Positions 1 through 9,771 of a stretch of 64,000 bases of DNA are shown in pieces (the stretch's first letter is position 1; every line of letters begins with the position of its first letter). Where the stretch lies: positions 186,001-250,000 of the forward strand of contig NZ_JAJOMA010000008.1 in the NCBI RefSeq assembly GCF_021129235.1. Reading direction: 5' to 3'. This stretch comes from Kineosporia mesophila. Lineage in GTDB: Bacteria; Actinomycetota; Actinomycetes; Actinomycetales; Kineosporiaceae. The translations under genes were made by a program, and so were the position numbers. The notes beneath the pieces were generated by a model that did not search any database, had not been told where the DNA came from, and was given only the letters and a program-made list of their open reading frames with translations.

Positions 1-1911
1 GTGCCGGTACATCTCCTGCAGCAGCACGACCGTCTTGATGTCGGGCGCGTGGGCGGTGCCCCCGGCGACCAGCACCGCGTCGAACTCGATCGATCGAGCC
101 GTCAGGGGGGTGCGCTGCACGGTCTCCCCCGAGCGCCCCTTCCCCACGAACCCGCCGGTCGGGGCGATGATCAGGAGCTCGGCACCGAGCTTGAGCAGCG
201 CCTTGCGCATCGCCCTGACCCCGCCGAGGTCGGAGGCGTCATCGACGATCACCCCGATCTTGCGCCCGGCGATCGGGCCCGGGACCTCGACGATCTGCGA
301 CAGCGCGGGCGAGAGCTCGACCTCGCCGACCTCGGTCAGGCCGGTCGGCATGGGAAGGCCGAGGCCCGCGGCCACCGTCGCGCACAGGTCGGCGTCGACC
401 TGCGCGAGCACCGTCAGCTCGCGCTCCTTGATACTCTGCTCGAAGCACTTGCCCAGCTCGAACGTGAAGGCCTCGGCGATGTGCGCCTGCTCGAGCGGGG
501 TCAGGCTGCGGTAGAACAGCGCGGCCTGGGTGAAGTGGTCCTCGAACGACAGCGGGTTGGCCCGCACCGCGTTGCCCTCGATCCGGCGCGGCGTCTGCAC
601 GTACCCGTTCTCCAGGTCGACGGCGGGCAGGCCGCCGTCCAGGCTGTTGGGCCGGTACGGCGCCACCCCGGTGTGGATCGCGGTCTGGTGCATGCCGTCG
701 CGCAGCATGTCGTTCACCGGCACGTGCGGCCGGTTGATCGGCAGCTGGCTGAAGTTCGGCCCGCCCAGCCGGGTCAGCTGGGTGTCCAGGTAGGAGAACA
801 TCCGGGCCTGCATCAGCGGATCGTTCGTCACCTCGATGCCCGGCACCAGGTGGCCGGTGTGGAAGGCGACCTGCTCGGTCTCGGCGAAGTAGTTGGTGGG
901 GTTGCGGTTCAGCGCGAGGCGTCCGAGCAGCTGCACCGGCGCCAGCTCCTCCGGCACGAACTTCGTCGGGTCGAGAAGGTCGATCCCCTCGAAGGTCTCG
1001 GTGCCGTCGTCGGGCAGCACCTGCACGCCCAGGTCCCATTCCAGGAAGGCCCCGGCCTCGATCGCGTCGGCCAGGTCACGGCGGTGGAAGTCGGGGTCCA
1101 CCCCGGCGGCGATCTGCGCCTCCTCCCAGACCAGCGAGTGGACGCCGGCGACCGGCTTCCAGTGGAACTTCACCAGGTGCGACTCACCGGCGGCGTTCAC
1201 CAGCCGGAAGGTGTGCACGCCGAAGCCCTCCATCGTGCGGAAGGACCGCGGGATGCCCCGGTCGCTCATGTTCCAGAACACGTGGTGGGTGGCCTCGGTG
1301 TGCAGCGAGACGAAGTCCCAGAACGTGTCGTGGGCCGACTGCGCCTGCGGGATCTCCCGGTCGGGCTGGGGTTTGCCCGCGTGGATGATGTCGGGGAACT
1401 TGATGCCGTCCTGGATGAAGAACACCGGCATGTTGTTGCCGACCAGGTCGAAGTTGCCCTCGTCGGTGTAGAACTTCGTGGCGAACCCGCGGGTGTCGCG
1501 CACCGTGTCGGCCGAGCCCTTCGAGCCCAGCACGGTCGAGAAGCGTACGAAGACCTCGGTCTCCTTGCCCTTCTCGGCCAGGAACCCGGCCCGGGTGATG
1601 CTCGCTCCGGTGCCGTACGAGGTGAAGACGCCGTGCGCGGCGGCGCCGCGGGCGTGCACCACCCGCTCGGGGATGCGCTCGTGGTCGAAGTGGGTGATCT
1701 TCTCTCGGAGGTGGAAGTCCTCCAGGAGGGTCGGGCCCCGCTCGCCCGCCTTCAGCGAGTGGTCGGTGTCGGGAAGCCGAAGGCCCTGGGCGGTGGTCAG
1801 GTGGTTGCCCGACTGCGCGCGGGAGTCGACTGCCCCGAGGTCCCCGGTCTTCACCCCGGTGGGGCTGACCGGTTCGGGGGCGGTCTGGTCGGGCTTGCGG
1901 CGAGTGGCCAT
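1..1911 (-). CDS. katE: Large-subunit monofunctional haem catalase (HPII type), 3' end outside window
   Basis: Decomposes hydrogen peroxide to water and oxygen in the cytoplasm. The first 637 codons are visible and the frame stays open to the left edge, so the gene is cut there; HPII-type catalases are usually 700-750 residues. Visible landmarks are the distal haem histidine in RVVHARGA (His86), the asparagine in [11 protein letters not shown], and the proximal haem tyrosine in RMFSYLDTQ. After the catalase core comes the start of the class-I-amidotransferase-like C-terminal domain ([10 protein letters not shown], then VLVAGG), which separates large from small catalases. The ATG at 1911 follows AGGAG at good spacing. 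A zinc alcohol dehydrogenase lies 38 bp upstream on the same strand. Confidence 0.93.
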   Translation of the reverse strand, partial: MATRRKPDQTAPEPVSPTGVKTGDLGAVDSRAQSGNHLTTAQGLRLPDTDHSLKAGERGPTLLEDFHLREKITHFDHERIPERVVHARGAAAHGVFTSYGTGASITRAGFLAEKGKETEVFVRFSTVLGSKGSADTVRDTRGFATKFYTDEGNFDLVGNNMPVFFIQDGIKFPDIIHAGKPQPDREIPQAQSAHDTFWDFVSLHTEATHHVFWNMSDRGIPRSFRTMEGFGVHTFRLVNAAGESHLVKFHWKPVAGVHSLVWEEAQIAAGVDPDFHRRDLADAIEAGAFLEWDLGVQVLPDDGTETFEGIDLLDPTKFVPEELAPVQLLGRLALNRNPTNYFAETEQVAFHTGHLVPGIEVTNDPLMQARMFSYLDTQLTRLGGPNFSQLPINRPHVPVNDMLRDGMHQTAIHTGVAPYRPNSLDGGLPAVDLENGYVQTPRRIEGNAVRANPLSFEDHFTQAALFYRSLTPLEQAHIAEAFTFELGKCFEQSIKERELTVLAQVDADLCATVAAGLGLPMPTGLTEVGEVELSPALSQIVEVPGPIAGRKIGVIVDDASDLGGVRAMRKALLKLGAELLIIAPTGGFVGKGRSGETVQRTPLTARSIEFDAVLVAGGTAHAPDIKTVVLLQEMYRH

Positions 1912-1949
1912 ACGTGACTCCTGTGCTGGATGGGTTTTTTGCGGATCGA

Positions 1950-3134
1950 TCAGGGCTGGAAGACGACCTTGACCATGCCGTCCTGTTTCTTCTGGAACTC
2001 GGCGTAGGCGTCCGGGGCCTGCTCCAGGGGCAGCGTGTGGGTGGCGAAGCTCTCGACGCCGAACGGGTCGCCGTCCAGCAGCAGCGGCAGGATCTCCGGC
2101 ACCCAGCGCCAGACGTTCGCCTGCCCCATGCGCAGCTGGATCTGCTTGTCGAACATGGTCATCATCGGCATCGGGTCGGCCATCCCGCCGTAGACCCCGC
2201 TGAGCGAGACCGTGCCGCCGCGGCGCACCAGGTCGACGGCCAGGTGCAGGGCCGCCAGCTTGTCCACACCGATGGTCTGCATCATCTTGCGGGCTACCGG
2301 GCTGGGCAGGAAACCGGTGGCCTTGTGGGCCAGGGCGGCGCCGGGCGAGCCGTGCGCCTCCATGCCGACCGCGTCGATCACCGAGTCCGGGCCCCGGCCG
2401 TGGGTCAGGTCGCGGATCAGCGCGGTGACGTCGTCTCCGTGCTGGTTCAGGTCGATGGTGTGCACCCCGTGCGCGGCGGCGCGCTCCAGGCGTTCGGGCA
2501 CCAGGTCGACCCCGATGACCTGGCGAACTCCCTGGTGCTGAGCCACTCTCGTGGCCATGTCACCGATCGGCCCGAGGCCGAGCACCACCAGCGATCCGTC
2601 GCGGGGTACGTCGGCGTAGGCCACGCCCTGCCAGGCCGTGGGCAGCACGTCGGAGAGGAAGAGGAACCGGGAGTCGGGCGGGCCCTCGGGCACCTTGATC
2701 GGCAGTGTGTCGCCGAACGGTACGCGCAGGTATTCGGCCTGGCCGCCCGGAACCTGCCCGTACAGCTTGGTATATCCGAAAAGCGATGCCCCCATGCCCT
2801 GCTCGCGCACCTGGGTGGTCTCGCACTGCGACTGCAGGCCCTGCGAGCACATGAAGCAGGCGCCGCAGGAGATGTTGAAGGGGATCACCACCCGGTCGCC
2901 CGGTCGCAGCTTCGTGACCTGCGGGCCGACCTCCTCGACGATGCCCATCGGCTCGTGACCGAGAATGTCGCCCGGGTCCAGGAAGGGACCCAGGGGTTCG
3001 TAGAGGTGAAGGTCCGAGCCGCACAGCCCGCTCGAGGTGACGCGGATGATCACGTCGGTCGGGTCCTGCAGCTTCGGGTCGGGTACGTCCTGAACCCGGA
3101 TGTCTCGCTTGCCCTGCCAGGTGACGGCGCGCAT
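1950..3134 (-). CDS. Zinc-dependent alcohol dehydrogenase (MDR, formaldehyde-dehydrogenase-like)
   Basis: A 394-residue medium-chain dehydrogenase that probably oxidises an alcohol or aldehyde adduct with NAD(P). From the N-terminus: catalytic zinc cysteine in GLCGSDLH (Cys38), GHEPMGIVEEVG, a structural-zinc loop of four cysteines (CGACFMCSQG to SQCE), and a Rossmann nucleotide site GLGPIGDMA. The length and the long loop before the Rossmann fold fit glutathione-independent formaldehyde-dehydrogenase-like members, but the substrate cannot be told. The frame is open about 100 codons further upstream, but MRAVTWQGKRDI at 3134 is the family N-terminus. It may be cotranscribed with the catalase. 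Confidence 0.88.
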   Translation of the reverse strand: MRAVTWQGKRDIRVQDVPDPKLQDPTDVIIRVTSSGLCGSDLHLYEPLGPFLDPGDILGHEPMGIVEEVGPQVTKLRPGDRVVIPFNISCGACFMCSQGLQSQCETTQVREQGMGASLFGYTKLYGQVPGGQAEYLRVPFGDTLPIKVPEGPPDSRFLFLSDVLPTAWQGVAYADVPRDGSLVVLGLGPIGDMATRVAQHQGVRQVIGVDLVPERLERAAAHGVHTIDLNQHGDDVTALIRDLTHGRGPDSVIDAVGMEAHGSPGAALAHKATGFLPSPVARKMMQTIGVDKLAALHLAVDLVRRGGTVSLSGVYGGMADPMPMMTMFDKQIQLRMGQANVWRWVPEILPLLLDGDPFGVESFATHTLPLEQAPDAYAEFQKKQDGMVKVVFQP

Positions 3135-3432
3135 CGGTCTCCGTTCCACAGTGGTGACGGTGGTGTCCGACGGATCCGCGGTTGCTTCACGGCTGAGTCC
3201 GGCTGCTGGAACTGGCCAAGATCCAACAGATCTCGTCCCACTCGCGACTCTGTCAGATACCCCGGGGTACGCCAGTCGAACGCCGTTCGAAGGTTTCGGG
3301 GCTTCCGGGTCACTGCACCGATCGGCAACCCGTGATGCCGCGATCGGCACCGGACCGGTGAGTAGGGCCGAAAACTGCCCACACTTTTCCCAGGGCGGGG
3401 ACGAAGCCCTGACCGCCTGCCCTGGAGGTGCC

Positions 3433-4089
3433 GTGACCGCCGACATCCGTCCTGTAGTCCCGAAGGTTCCGCTGGTGCGGTCCGGTCGCGACGACGCCCC
3501 GCCACCGGGTGCCTGGCTCGACCGGCACCTGGAGGACCTGGCCCGGGGCCTGGGGTCACTGCACCGTCAGGCCGGCCTGCTGGAGACCTGGGGGAGCCGT
3601 CTGGCCGCGGTCCTCCAGGCCGGTGGCCGGCTGCTCGTGGCCGGTAACGGGGGCAGCGCGGCGCAGGCCCAGCACCTGACCGCCGAGCTGGTGGGCCGGT
3701 TCCTCGAGGAGCGCCGGCCGTTCTCGGCCCTGTGCCTGAGCGCGGAGACCTCGACCCTGACCGCGCTGGTCAACGATTACGGCGCCGAGGAGATGTTCGC
3801 CCGCCAGGTGCAGGCCCACGGGCGCGAGGGCGACGTGCTGGTACTGCTGTCCACCAGCGGCCGCAGCCCCAACGTGCTGGCGGCCGCGGAACGGGCGGCC
3901 GAGTGCGGCCTCACGGTCTGGGCCCTGACCGGCCCCCGCGGCAATCCCCTGGCCGGGGTTGTGGGCGAGGCGATCTGCGTCGATGCCCGCACGACGGCCA
4001 CGGTGCAGGAGGTGCATCTGGTGGCGGTGCATGCGATCTGCGCGGCGGTGGACGCCCGGTTGCGGCAGCCGGTGGTGGTGGTCCGGTGA
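3433..4089 (+). CDS. gmhA: Sedoheptulose-7-phosphate isomerase (SIS domain)
   Basis: Predicted to convert sedoheptulose 7-phosphate to D-glycero-D-manno-heptose 7-phosphate, the first step to ADP- or GDP-activated heptose. The 218-residue protein carries the family signatures in order: GNGGSAAQAQHLTAEL, LVNDYGAEEMFARQV, the SIS phosphosugar loop LLSTSGRSPNV, TGPRGNPLA, and the C-terminal catalytic histidine region VQEVHLVAVHAI. The GTG start at 3433 follows GGAGG closely (4 nt). The frame is open further upstream, but that extension lacks family similarity. It overlaps hldE by 4 bp (GTGA), so the two are translationally coupled. Confidence 0.88.
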   Translation: MTADIRPVVPKVPLVRSGRDDAPPPGAWLDRHLEDLARGLGSLHRQAGLLETWGSRLAAVLQAGGRLLVAGNGGSAAQAQHLTAELVGRFLEERRPFSALCLSAETSTLTALVNDYGAEEMFARQVQAHGREGDVLVLLSTSGRSPNVLAAAERAAECGLTVWALTGPRGNPLAGVVGEAICVDARTTATVQEVHLVAVHAICAAVDARLRQPVVVVR

Positions 4090-5528
4090 ACCGGTCCGTC
4101 GTGGTGCTCGGGGACGTGGTGCTCGACCGCGACGTGCACGGCATCGTCACCCGGATCGCCCCCGATGCCCCGGTGCCGGTGCTCGACACTCTGTGCACCG
4201 TCGAGCGCCCGGGCGGTGCCGGGCTGGCCGCGCTGTTGTGCGCGGCGCCGGGCATCGACGTGACCCTGATCGCCCCGCTGGCCCGCGACGAGGCCGGGCG
4301 GCGTCTGGAAGAGCTTCTGGCGCCTCATGTCACGGTGGTTCCCCTGGAACCGGGAGGCCCCACCCGCACCAAGACCCGGCTGCGGGCCGCCGGGCAGAGC
4401 CTGCTGCGGCTGGACGAGGGCGGACCGGGGTCGCCTCCGGTCGCCTCGGTGGGGATCGTCGAAAAGGTGCTGGGGACGGCCGATGTCGTACTGGTTCCGG
4501 ACTACGGGGCCGGTCTCACCCGGCATCCACAGATCCGCCGTCTGCTGGCCCGGGCGGCCCGGCGCCTGCCGGTGATCTGGGACCCGCACCCGCGTGGGGG
4601 AGCGCCGGTGCCCGGATGTCTGCTGGTGACGCCGAATCTCGCCGAGGCGATCCAGAGGGGCGAGGCGGGGGAGACCGATCCGGTGTCCCTGGCCGATGCG
4701 CTGCGCACCCGCTGGCGGGTGCGGGCCGTCTGCGTCACCGACGGCGCGAACGGCGCCTACCTGGGTCAGGCCGGTAGTGAGGTGCTGTACCTGCCCGCCC
4801 CGGCGGCGCAAGGCGATCCGTGCGGTGCGGGTGACCGTTTCGCTGCCTCCGTGGCAGTTGCGGTGAGCAGAGGACGAGTCCTCTCCGAGGCGGTCGGCGC
4901 TGCGGTCGGGGAGGCGTCGGCCTGGGTGGCCGCGGGCGGCGCAGCGTCCTTCCGGCCGCCCACCCGGCTCGCGCCGGCCGGACGCGTCCTGGCCATCGAC
5001 CCGGTGACCACGCCGGTACCGGACCCACCGATCCACGCCGACCACGTCGTCCTTCATGAGGGGGTTGCCCGGGGCTGGCCCGCCGTCGAGCAGCACGTGG
5101 CCCGCGTGCGGGCCGCAGGAGGTCGCATCGTCGCCACCGGAGGTTGTTTCGACCTGCTGCACGTCGGCCACATCTCCTGTCTGCAGGCCGCGCGCCGGGC
5201 CGGTGACACACTCGTCGTGCTGCTCAACTCGGATGCCTCGGTGCGGCGGCTGAAGGGGCCCCAGCGGCCGGTGGTGCCGCAGGACGAGCGTGCGCAGATG
5301 CTGGCGGCCATCGAATGCGTCGACGCCGTGGTAATTTTCGACGAGGACGACCCGGTGCGGGCGCTGGGCCGGCTGCGGCCCGACATCTGGGCGAAGGGCG
5401 GCGACTACGGCGGGATGGTGATGCCCGAGGCCGCGCTGGTGCGCAGCTGGGGTGGGAGGGTGCTGTTGCTGCCGTACGTGCGCGGACGCTCCACCACGGC
5501 CCTGCTGGAGCGCGCCGGGCCCGGATGA
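4086..5528 (+). CDS. hldE: Bifunctional heptose-7-phosphate kinase / heptose-1-phosphate adenylyltransferase
   Basis: A 480-residue two-domain protein, the same size and domain order as E. coli HldE. Residues 1-310 are a PfkB/ribokinase-type kinase: GDVVLDRD, RIAPDAPVPVLD (the family RISPEAPVP signature) and catalytic-base loop GAGDRFAAS. Residues ~345-480 are a nucleotidyltransferase with GGCFDLLHVGHISCL (HxGH) and a late KGGDYGG. It should phosphorylate heptose 7-phosphate at O1 and, after phosphatase action, adenylylate it. The phosphatase (gmhB) and epimerase (hldD) are not in this window. The organism should lack LPS, so the heptose is more likely for a glycolipid, glycoprotein or secondary metabolite; that part is inference. 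Confidence 0.9.
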   Translation: MNRSVVVLGDVVLDRDVHGIVTRIAPDAPVPVLDTLCTVERPGGAGLAALLCAAPGIDVTLIAPLARDEAGRRLEELLAPHVTVVPLEPGGPTRTKTRLRAAGQSLLRLDEGGPGSPPVASVGIVEKVLGTADVVLVPDYGAGLTRHPQIRRLLARAARRLPVIWDPHPRGGAPVPGCLLVTPNLAEAIQRGEAGETDPVSLADALRTRWRVRAVCVTDGANGAYLGQAGSEVLYLPAPAAQGDPCGAGDRFAASVAVAVSRGRVLSEAVGAAVGEASAWVAAGGAASFRPPTRLAPAGRVLAIDPVTTPVPDPPIHADHVVLHEGVARGWPAVEQHVARVRAAGGRIVATGGCFDLLHVGHISCLQAARRAGDTLVVLLNSDASVRRLKGPQRPVVPQDERAQMLAAIECVDAVVIFDEDDPVRALGRLRPDIWAKGGDYGGMVMPEAALVRSWGGRVLLLPYVRGRSTTALLERAGPG

Positions 5529-5552
5529 CGGGCCGAACCGGGCTTCCTGCGC

Positions 5553-5558
5553 TAGCGT
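5553..5558 (+). promoter_or_regulatory. -10 box (TAGCGT) of a probable leaderless promoter
   Basis: TAGCGT lies 7 nt before the GTG at 5566, and no ribosome binding site is seen. This is the usual actinobacterial leaderless arrangement, and it supports the GTG as the start of the downstream gene. Confidence 0.55.
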
Positions 5559-5565
5559 CGCCCGC

Positions 5566-6102
5566 GTGTCCCCGGACCGTGAAAGTATCTCCACCCTGAC
5601 CGATCTGCGCACGGTCGACCAGAACCGGCGTGGCCGGGCGGTGCGCCGCGCCATGGTCACCGTACTCACGCTCTTCGTGGTCACCGGGGCCACCGGGCTG
5701 CTGGGCGTGCGCACCCGCACGACCACGGCGTCCACCGATGCGGGAGGCGGGTACACCCTCTCGGTGACCCACGCCTGGATCTCCCGGGCCGGGCTGGACA
5801 CGCCCTGGCAGGTCACGGTGACCCACCCGGGCGGTTTCGACGGACCCGTGACCCTGGCCACCGACGTCCACTATTTCTCGCTCTTCGAGGCCCAGGGGTT
5901 CACGCCCGAACCCGACTCCGAGACCAGTGGTGGCCGGTACGTCTACCAGCAGTTCGCCCCGCCTCCGGGTGACACCCTGACCGTGCAGTTCGACGCGTAC
6001 ATCCAGCCCTCCAGCCAGCACGGTGAGAAGGCCGAGACCGCGCTGCTGATCGACGGCCGGGAAATGACCCGCGTCGCCTACCGCACGAGGCTGGTGCCCT
6101 GA
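5566..6102 (+). CDS. Membrane-anchored exported protein, partner of the DUF421 gene
   Basis: A 178-residue protein of unknown function. An N-terminal cytoplasmic stretch with basic residues (RRGRAVRRA) precedes one hydrophobic helix (about residues 30-47). The rest is an extracytoplasmic domain rich in beta-prone and aromatic residues (GGYTLSVTHAW, DVHYFSLFEAQG, GRYVYQQFAPP). The stop codon overlaps the start of the DUF421 gene (TGATG), so the two are coupled and probably act together at the membrane. It was not recognised beyond that. The GTG start is set by the -10 box 7 nt upstream. Confidence 0.72.
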   Translation: MSPDRESISTLTDLRTVDQNRRGRAVRRAMVTVLTLFVVTGATGLLGVRTRTTTASTDAGGGYTLSVTHAWISRAGLDTPWQVTVTHPGGFDGPVTLATDVHYFSLFEAQGFTPEPDSETSGGRYVYQQFAPPPGDTLTVQFDAYIQPSSQHGEKAETALLIDGREMTRVAYRTRLVP

Positions 6103-6578
6103 TGGAGATCGTTGTGCGCGCCGCCGTCATCTGGGTGTTCCTGTGGGTCATCACGCGGGCCGTCGGCCGTTCCACGCTGGGGGAACTGAGCACCTTCCAG
6201 CTCATCCTGTTCGTCACGATGGGAGACATGGTGCAGCAGGGGGTGACCCAGCAGGACTACTCGGTCACCGGTGCGCTGCTGGCCGTCTCCACCTTCGCCG
6301 TGATCACGGTGGGCGTCTCCTACGCCAACCAGCGCTGGCGCCGGCTGCTGCCGATCACTCACGGGGTGCCGATCATCATCGTGCGCGACGGTGAGCCGGA
6401 CATGAAAGCGCTCAACGGGGAACGGATGTCGGTGAACGACCTGTTCGCCTCGGCACGGGAACAGGGAATCCGGCGGATCCGCGACGTGGAGCTGGCGGTG
6501 CTGGAGGCCAACGGCCGGATCTCGTTCTTCACGCACGACGTGCAGGACGGCGCCCCGGATCCGCCGGAGGCCGGCTGA
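6102..6578 (+). CDS. DUF421 family (YetF/YrbG-like) membrane protein
   Basis: A 158-residue integral membrane protein. Three hydrophobic helices occupy roughly residues 4-20, 28-45 and 55-75, with [18 protein letters not shown] and [11 protein letters not shown] in the first part, both typical of DUF421. The cytoplasmic C-terminal half contains [16 protein letters not shown] and [13 protein letters not shown], the conserved small alpha/beta domain of YetF proteins. The family function is not established. It is coupled to the preceding anchored protein by a 1-base overlap. Confidence 0.85.
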   Translation: MEIVVRAAVIWVFLWVITRAVGRSTLGELSTFQLILFVTMGDMVQQGVTQQDYSVTGALLAVSTFAVITVGVSYANQRWRRLLPITHGVPIIIVRDGEPDMKALNGERMSVNDLFASAREQGIRRIRDVELAVLEANGRISFFTHDVQDGAPDPPEAG

Positions 6579-6581
6579 CTC

Positions 6582-6611
6582 TTGCCAGGGCTCCTTGGAG
6601 ATGCCTAGCGT
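6582..6611 (+). promoter_or_regulatory. Promoter of the mannonate dehydratase-like gene
   Basis: TTGCCA at 6582-6587 and TAGCGT at 6606-6611 are separated by 18 nt. Unlike several neighbours, the gene here has a short leader of about 28 nt with a clear GAAGGAGA ribosome binding site. Confidence 0.5.
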
Positions 6612-6645
6612 CGGGTTCAAGACGCTGGAGTCCCGAAGGAGAACC

Positions 6646-7875
6646 GTGCAACTGGTCAAGGCCGAAGTCGTTGTCACCAGTCCCGACCGTAACTTCGTCA
6701 CGCTCCGTCTGGAGACGGACGAGGGGATCGTGGGGCTGGGCGACGCCACCCTGAACGGACGCGAGCTGGCGGTGGTGGCGTACCTCGAGGAGCACGTGGT
6801 GCCGCTGCTGATCGGGCGCGACGCGGCGCGCATCGAAGACACCTGGCAGTTCCTGTACCGCAGCGCGTACTGGCGGCGCGGGCCGGTGACGATGGCGGCG
6901 ATCGCGGCGGTGGACGTCGCGCTCTGGGACATCAAGGCCAAGGCCGCCGGGATGCCCCTCTACCAGCTGCTCGGTGGGGCCTCGCGCAACGGGCTGCTGG
7001 CCTACGGGCACGCCTCGGGGAAGGAGCTGCCGGAGCTGTTCGACAGCATCCGCGAGCACCAGGAGAAGGGGTTCCGGGCGGTCCGGGTGCAGACCGGGGT
7101 GCCCGGGCTGAAGTCGATCTACGGCATCGCCTCCAACGCCACCTACGACGGCGGGCGCTACGACCACGAGCCCGCGCAGCGCGGTGACCTGCCGGCCGAG
7201 GAGGACTGGGACACCCGCTCGTACCTGCGGCACGTGCCCACGGTGTTCGAGGCGGTGCGCCACGAGTTCGGCCCGGAACTGCCGCTGCTGCACGACTCCC
7301 ACCACCGCCTGACCCCGATCCAGGCGGCGCGGCTGGGCAAGTCGCTGGAGCCGTACGACCTGTTCTGGCTGGAGGACGTGACCCCGGCGGAGAACCAGGA
7401 GGCCCTGCGGCTGGTGCGGCAGCACACCACCACGCCGCTGGCGATCGGCGAGATCTTCAACAGCGTCTGGGACTACCAGACGATCATCCGCGAGCAGCTC
7501 ATCGACTACGTGCGCAGCGCGGTCACCCACACCGGCGGGATCACGCACCTGAAGAAGGTGCTCGACTACGCCAGTCAGTACCAGATCAAGTCGGGTATGC
7601 ACGGGCCCACCGACATCTCCCCGGTGGGCCTGGCCGCGCAGATGCACCTGGGCCTGGCGATCCACAACTTCGGGATCCAGGAGTACATGCAGCACGGCGC
7701 CCGCACCGACGAGGTGTTCCGGCAGTCGTTCACGTTCATCGACGGGCTGCTGCACCCGGGGCACGAGCCCGGTCTGGGCGTGGAGCTCGACCTCGAGCAG
7801 GCGGCGAAGTACGAGTACCAGCGCGCCTATCTACCGTTCAACCGGCTGGCGGACGGGACGGTACATGACTGGTGA
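6646..7875 (+). CDS. manD: Mannonate dehydratase-like enolase-superfamily enzyme (ManD/RspA family)
   Basis: A 409-residue enolase-superfamily dehydratase, probably acting on D-mannonate or a related sugar acid to give a 2-keto-3-deoxy product. Family signatures: N-terminal capping motif [37 protein letters not shown] (ManD Arg/Tyr loop), metal ligands in [11 protein letters not shown] (Asp), [11 protein letters not shown] (Glu) and [11 protein letters not shown] (Glu), and [17 protein letters not shown]. The GTG at 6646 sits 5 nt after GAAGGAGA. Members vary in substrate and some are nearly inactive, so the exact sugar acid is uncertain. Its last 45 bp overlap the convergent phoU gene. Confidence 0.85.
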   Translation: MQLVKAEVVVTSPDRNFVTLRLETDEGIVGLGDATLNGRELAVVAYLEEHVVPLLIGRDAARIEDTWQFLYRSAYWRRGPVTMAAIAAVDVALWDIKAKAAGMPLYQLLGGASRNGLLAYGHASGKELPELFDSIREHQEKGFRAVRVQTGVPGLKSIYGIASNATYDGGRYDHEPAQRGDLPAEEDWDTRSYLRHVPTVFEAVRHEFGPELPLLHDSHHRLTPIQAARLGKSLEPYDLFWLEDVTPAENQEALRLVRQHTTTPLAIGEIFNSVWDYQTIIREQLIDYVRSAVTHTGGITHLKKVLDYASQYQIKSGMHGPTDISPVGLAAQMHLGLAIHNFGIQEYMQHGARTDEVFRQSFTFIDGLLHPGHEPGLGVELDLEQAAKYEYQRAYLPFNRLADGTVHDW

Positions 7876-8550
7876 CTCGATGCTCTCCCGGGGTCGCGGC
7901 TCCGGGAGAGACCCGAGCACGATGAAGTGCACCTGGTGGGCGATGGTGACCGTGTGGTCGCCGAAGCGTTCGTAGAAGCGGCCGAGCAGGGTCAGGTCGA
8001 CGGCCGGTTCGACACCGTGCGGCCAGTCCGGATCGATCAGAGTGGCCAGCAATTTGCGGTGCAGGCTGTCCATCCGGTCGTCGACCGCCGCCATCCGGCC
8101 CACCAGGCCCACGTCCTGGGTCTCCAGCAGATCACGGGTCATCGCGGTCTGCGCAACGGCCACCTCGCCCATCTCGCGCACCAGGTCGCGGGAGGCGCCG
8201 GGAGCCACGCAGCGCGGGTACCGGCGCCGCACCAGTTCGGCGACGTGCCGGGCCAGGCCACCCATCCGCGCCAGGTCGGCACCCACCCGCAGGGCTGCGA
8301 GCAGGGAGCGCAGATCGCCGGCCACGGGCGCCCAGCGGGCCATGATGCGCAACAGGCGGTTCTCCAGACCCTGGTGCAACATGTCCATGCCGCGGTCGAG
8401 ATCGATCACCTGCTCGGCCCGCGCCACATCGGTACCGACCAGTGCGGCCGTCGCGCCGCGCGCCGACTGCTCGGCGAGATCGCACATCTGGAGCAGGATC
8501 TCGTCGACGCGACGGAGGTCGGACTGATAACTGTCACGGATACCGGTCAT
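7831..8550 (-). CDS. phoU: PhoU-like phosphate signalling protein
   Basis: A 239-residue all-helical protein of the PhoU family, normally a cytoplasmic adaptor between the phosphate transporter and the PhoR sensor that keeps the Pho regulon off when phosphate is ample. Both repeats of the family three-helix bundle are visible: residues 1-110 ([51 protein letters not shown]) and 115-225 ([34 protein letters not shown]). The ATG at 8550 follows GGGGAGA. No pst genes are adjacent; two Pit transporters lie 16-20 kb away. It overlaps manD convergently. Confidence 0.88.
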   Translation of the reverse strand: MTGIRDSYQSDLRRVDEILLQMCDLAEQSARGATAALVGTDVARAEQVIDLDRGMDMLHQGLENRLLRIMARWAPVAGDLRSLLAALRVGADLARMGGLARHVAELVRRRYPRCVAPGASRDLVREMGEVAVAQTAMTRDLLETQDVGLVGRMAAVDDRMDSLHRKLLATLIDPDWPHGVEPAVDLTLLGRFYERFGDHTVTIAHQVHFIVLGSLPEPRPRESIESPVMYRPVRQPVER

Positions 8551-8751
8551 GCCACGTCTCCCCGTAATTCCCCGTAATTCCCGGTAGCACTGGCGGTTCA
8601 CCACCCGTCACGGGCCACCCGAAGATGGGCCCGTTCGCGCATTGTCGCAGAAGGGACGAGAATCGCATCCAGGTGCCAGATGAACTCCGACAGACGAGTG
8701 GATGGCGGGTTTCCGCTTGCCGAGCGGGTTTCGAGCCGTGACGGTGTGTGC

Positions 8752-9678
8752 ATGACCTCGACCCTGAACCGCGGGCTGCTGGCGGGAGCCGCCGGCACGG
8801 CGGTCCTCAACGCCATCAGCTACGCCGACCTGGCCGCTCGCGGCCGCGATGCCAGTGACCTGCCCGGCCGGACCGTCGAACGACTCGGCGACGTGATCGG
8901 CGTGAGCATCCCGGGTGCCCCGGCCGAGCGCTCCCACCGGCTCACGGCCCTGGGCGCACTCGCCGGTACCGCCACCGGCCTGGCCGTCGGGGTGGTGGCC
9001 GCCGCGGCGCGGTCGGCCGGGGTGCGGTTGCCCGCGCCGCTGGAGGCCGTCGCGGTCGGGGCGGGCGCGATGGTCGCCACCGACGGGCCGGCGGCGCTGC
9101 TCGGCCTGACCGAACCGCGCACCTGGAGCGTGACCGACTGGATCAGCGATGCCGGGCCCCACCTCGGCTACGGCATCGGGGTGGTGTCGGTCCTGCGGGC
9201 CACCTCGTCGACGGAGGACGACGTGGAGCCCGCGTCCGCGGGTCTCCTTCTGCGGTCGGTCGCCCTGGGAGCGGCCGCCGGCTGCCGCAGTTCGCTCGGC
9301 GTGGCCGCCCCCACCCTGCGCTCGGGCGCCTCCGGGATCTCCCGGGCCGCGGCCCTCGCGACGGTGGCCGGTGAGATGGTGGCCGACAAGCTGCCGTCCA
9401 CCCCGGCCCGTACCCAGCCCCAGGGCGCGGCTCCCCGTTTCGCCGCCGCCGTCACCGGGGCCACGGCGTTGTCCCGCCGCCAGAACCGCAACGTGGTGCT
9501 GCCCGCCGTGGCCGCGGCGGCCGGTGCGGCGCTGGGCACCTGGGGCGGTCACGCCTGGCGGGCGTGGGCGGCCGACCGGATGCCCGCCTGGCAGGCGGCC
9601 CTGATGGAGGACGTCGTGGCCGCCTCGGTCGCCCTCCTCGCCTCCGGGGGAGCCGGCTCAGTCGCTACGGAGCAATGA
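8752..9678 (+). CDS. Integral membrane protein, DUF4126-like C-terminal half
   Basis: A 308-residue Ala/Gly/Val-rich membrane protein of unknown function. Hydrophobic segments occur near residues 5-25, 65-90, 95-115, 140-160 and 185-205, and in the last 70 residues. The part from LLLRSVALGAAAGCRSSLG to GEMVADKLPSTPARTQP resembles the DUF4126 pattern (a GxR..P start and a DKLP.TP.R loop), but not strongly enough to be sure. The ATG at 8752 was chosen because the first helix follows directly; no strong ribosome binding site is seen, and earlier in-frame starts to 8680 are possible. Confidence 0.65.
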   Translation: MTSTLNRGLLAGAAGTAVLNAISYADLAARGRDASDLPGRTVERLGDVIGVSIPGAPAERSHRLTALGALAGTATGLAVGVVAAAARSAGVRLPAPLEAVAVGAGAMVATDGPAALLGLTEPRTWSVTDWISDAGPHLGYGIGVVSVLRATSSTEDDVEPASAGLLLRSVALGAAAGCRSSLGVAAPTLRSGASGISRAAALATVAGEMVADKLPSTPARTQPQGAAPRFAAAVTGATALSRRQNRNVVLPAVAAAAGAALGTWGGHAWRAWAADRMPAWQAALMEDVVAASVALLASGGAGSVATEQ

Positions 9679-9771
9679 GCGGTCGTCCGCCCCACCCGCG
9701 TTCGTGGCCCCCACTTGTTCGTGATCAGGCAAACTTCTGCATGATCACGAAGAGGTCAGGGGGTGCCGGCG

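Noticed and set aside
1-1917. A 638-codon open frame on the plus strand
   Set aside because: It is antisense to the catalase gene. The minus frame has all catalase motifs; the plus frame is Arg/Val/His-rich without similarity.
3100-3432. N-terminal extension of GmhA
   Set aside because: The in-frame stretch upstream lacks similarity and gene-like codons, and an RBS precedes GTG 3433.
3777-5861. A 694-codon minus-strand frame
   Set aside because: It is antisense to gmhA/hldE and caused by high GC at third positions.
8561-8585. Direct repeat CCCGTAATTC upstream of phoU
   Set aside because: Only two short copies in the leader; too small to interpret.
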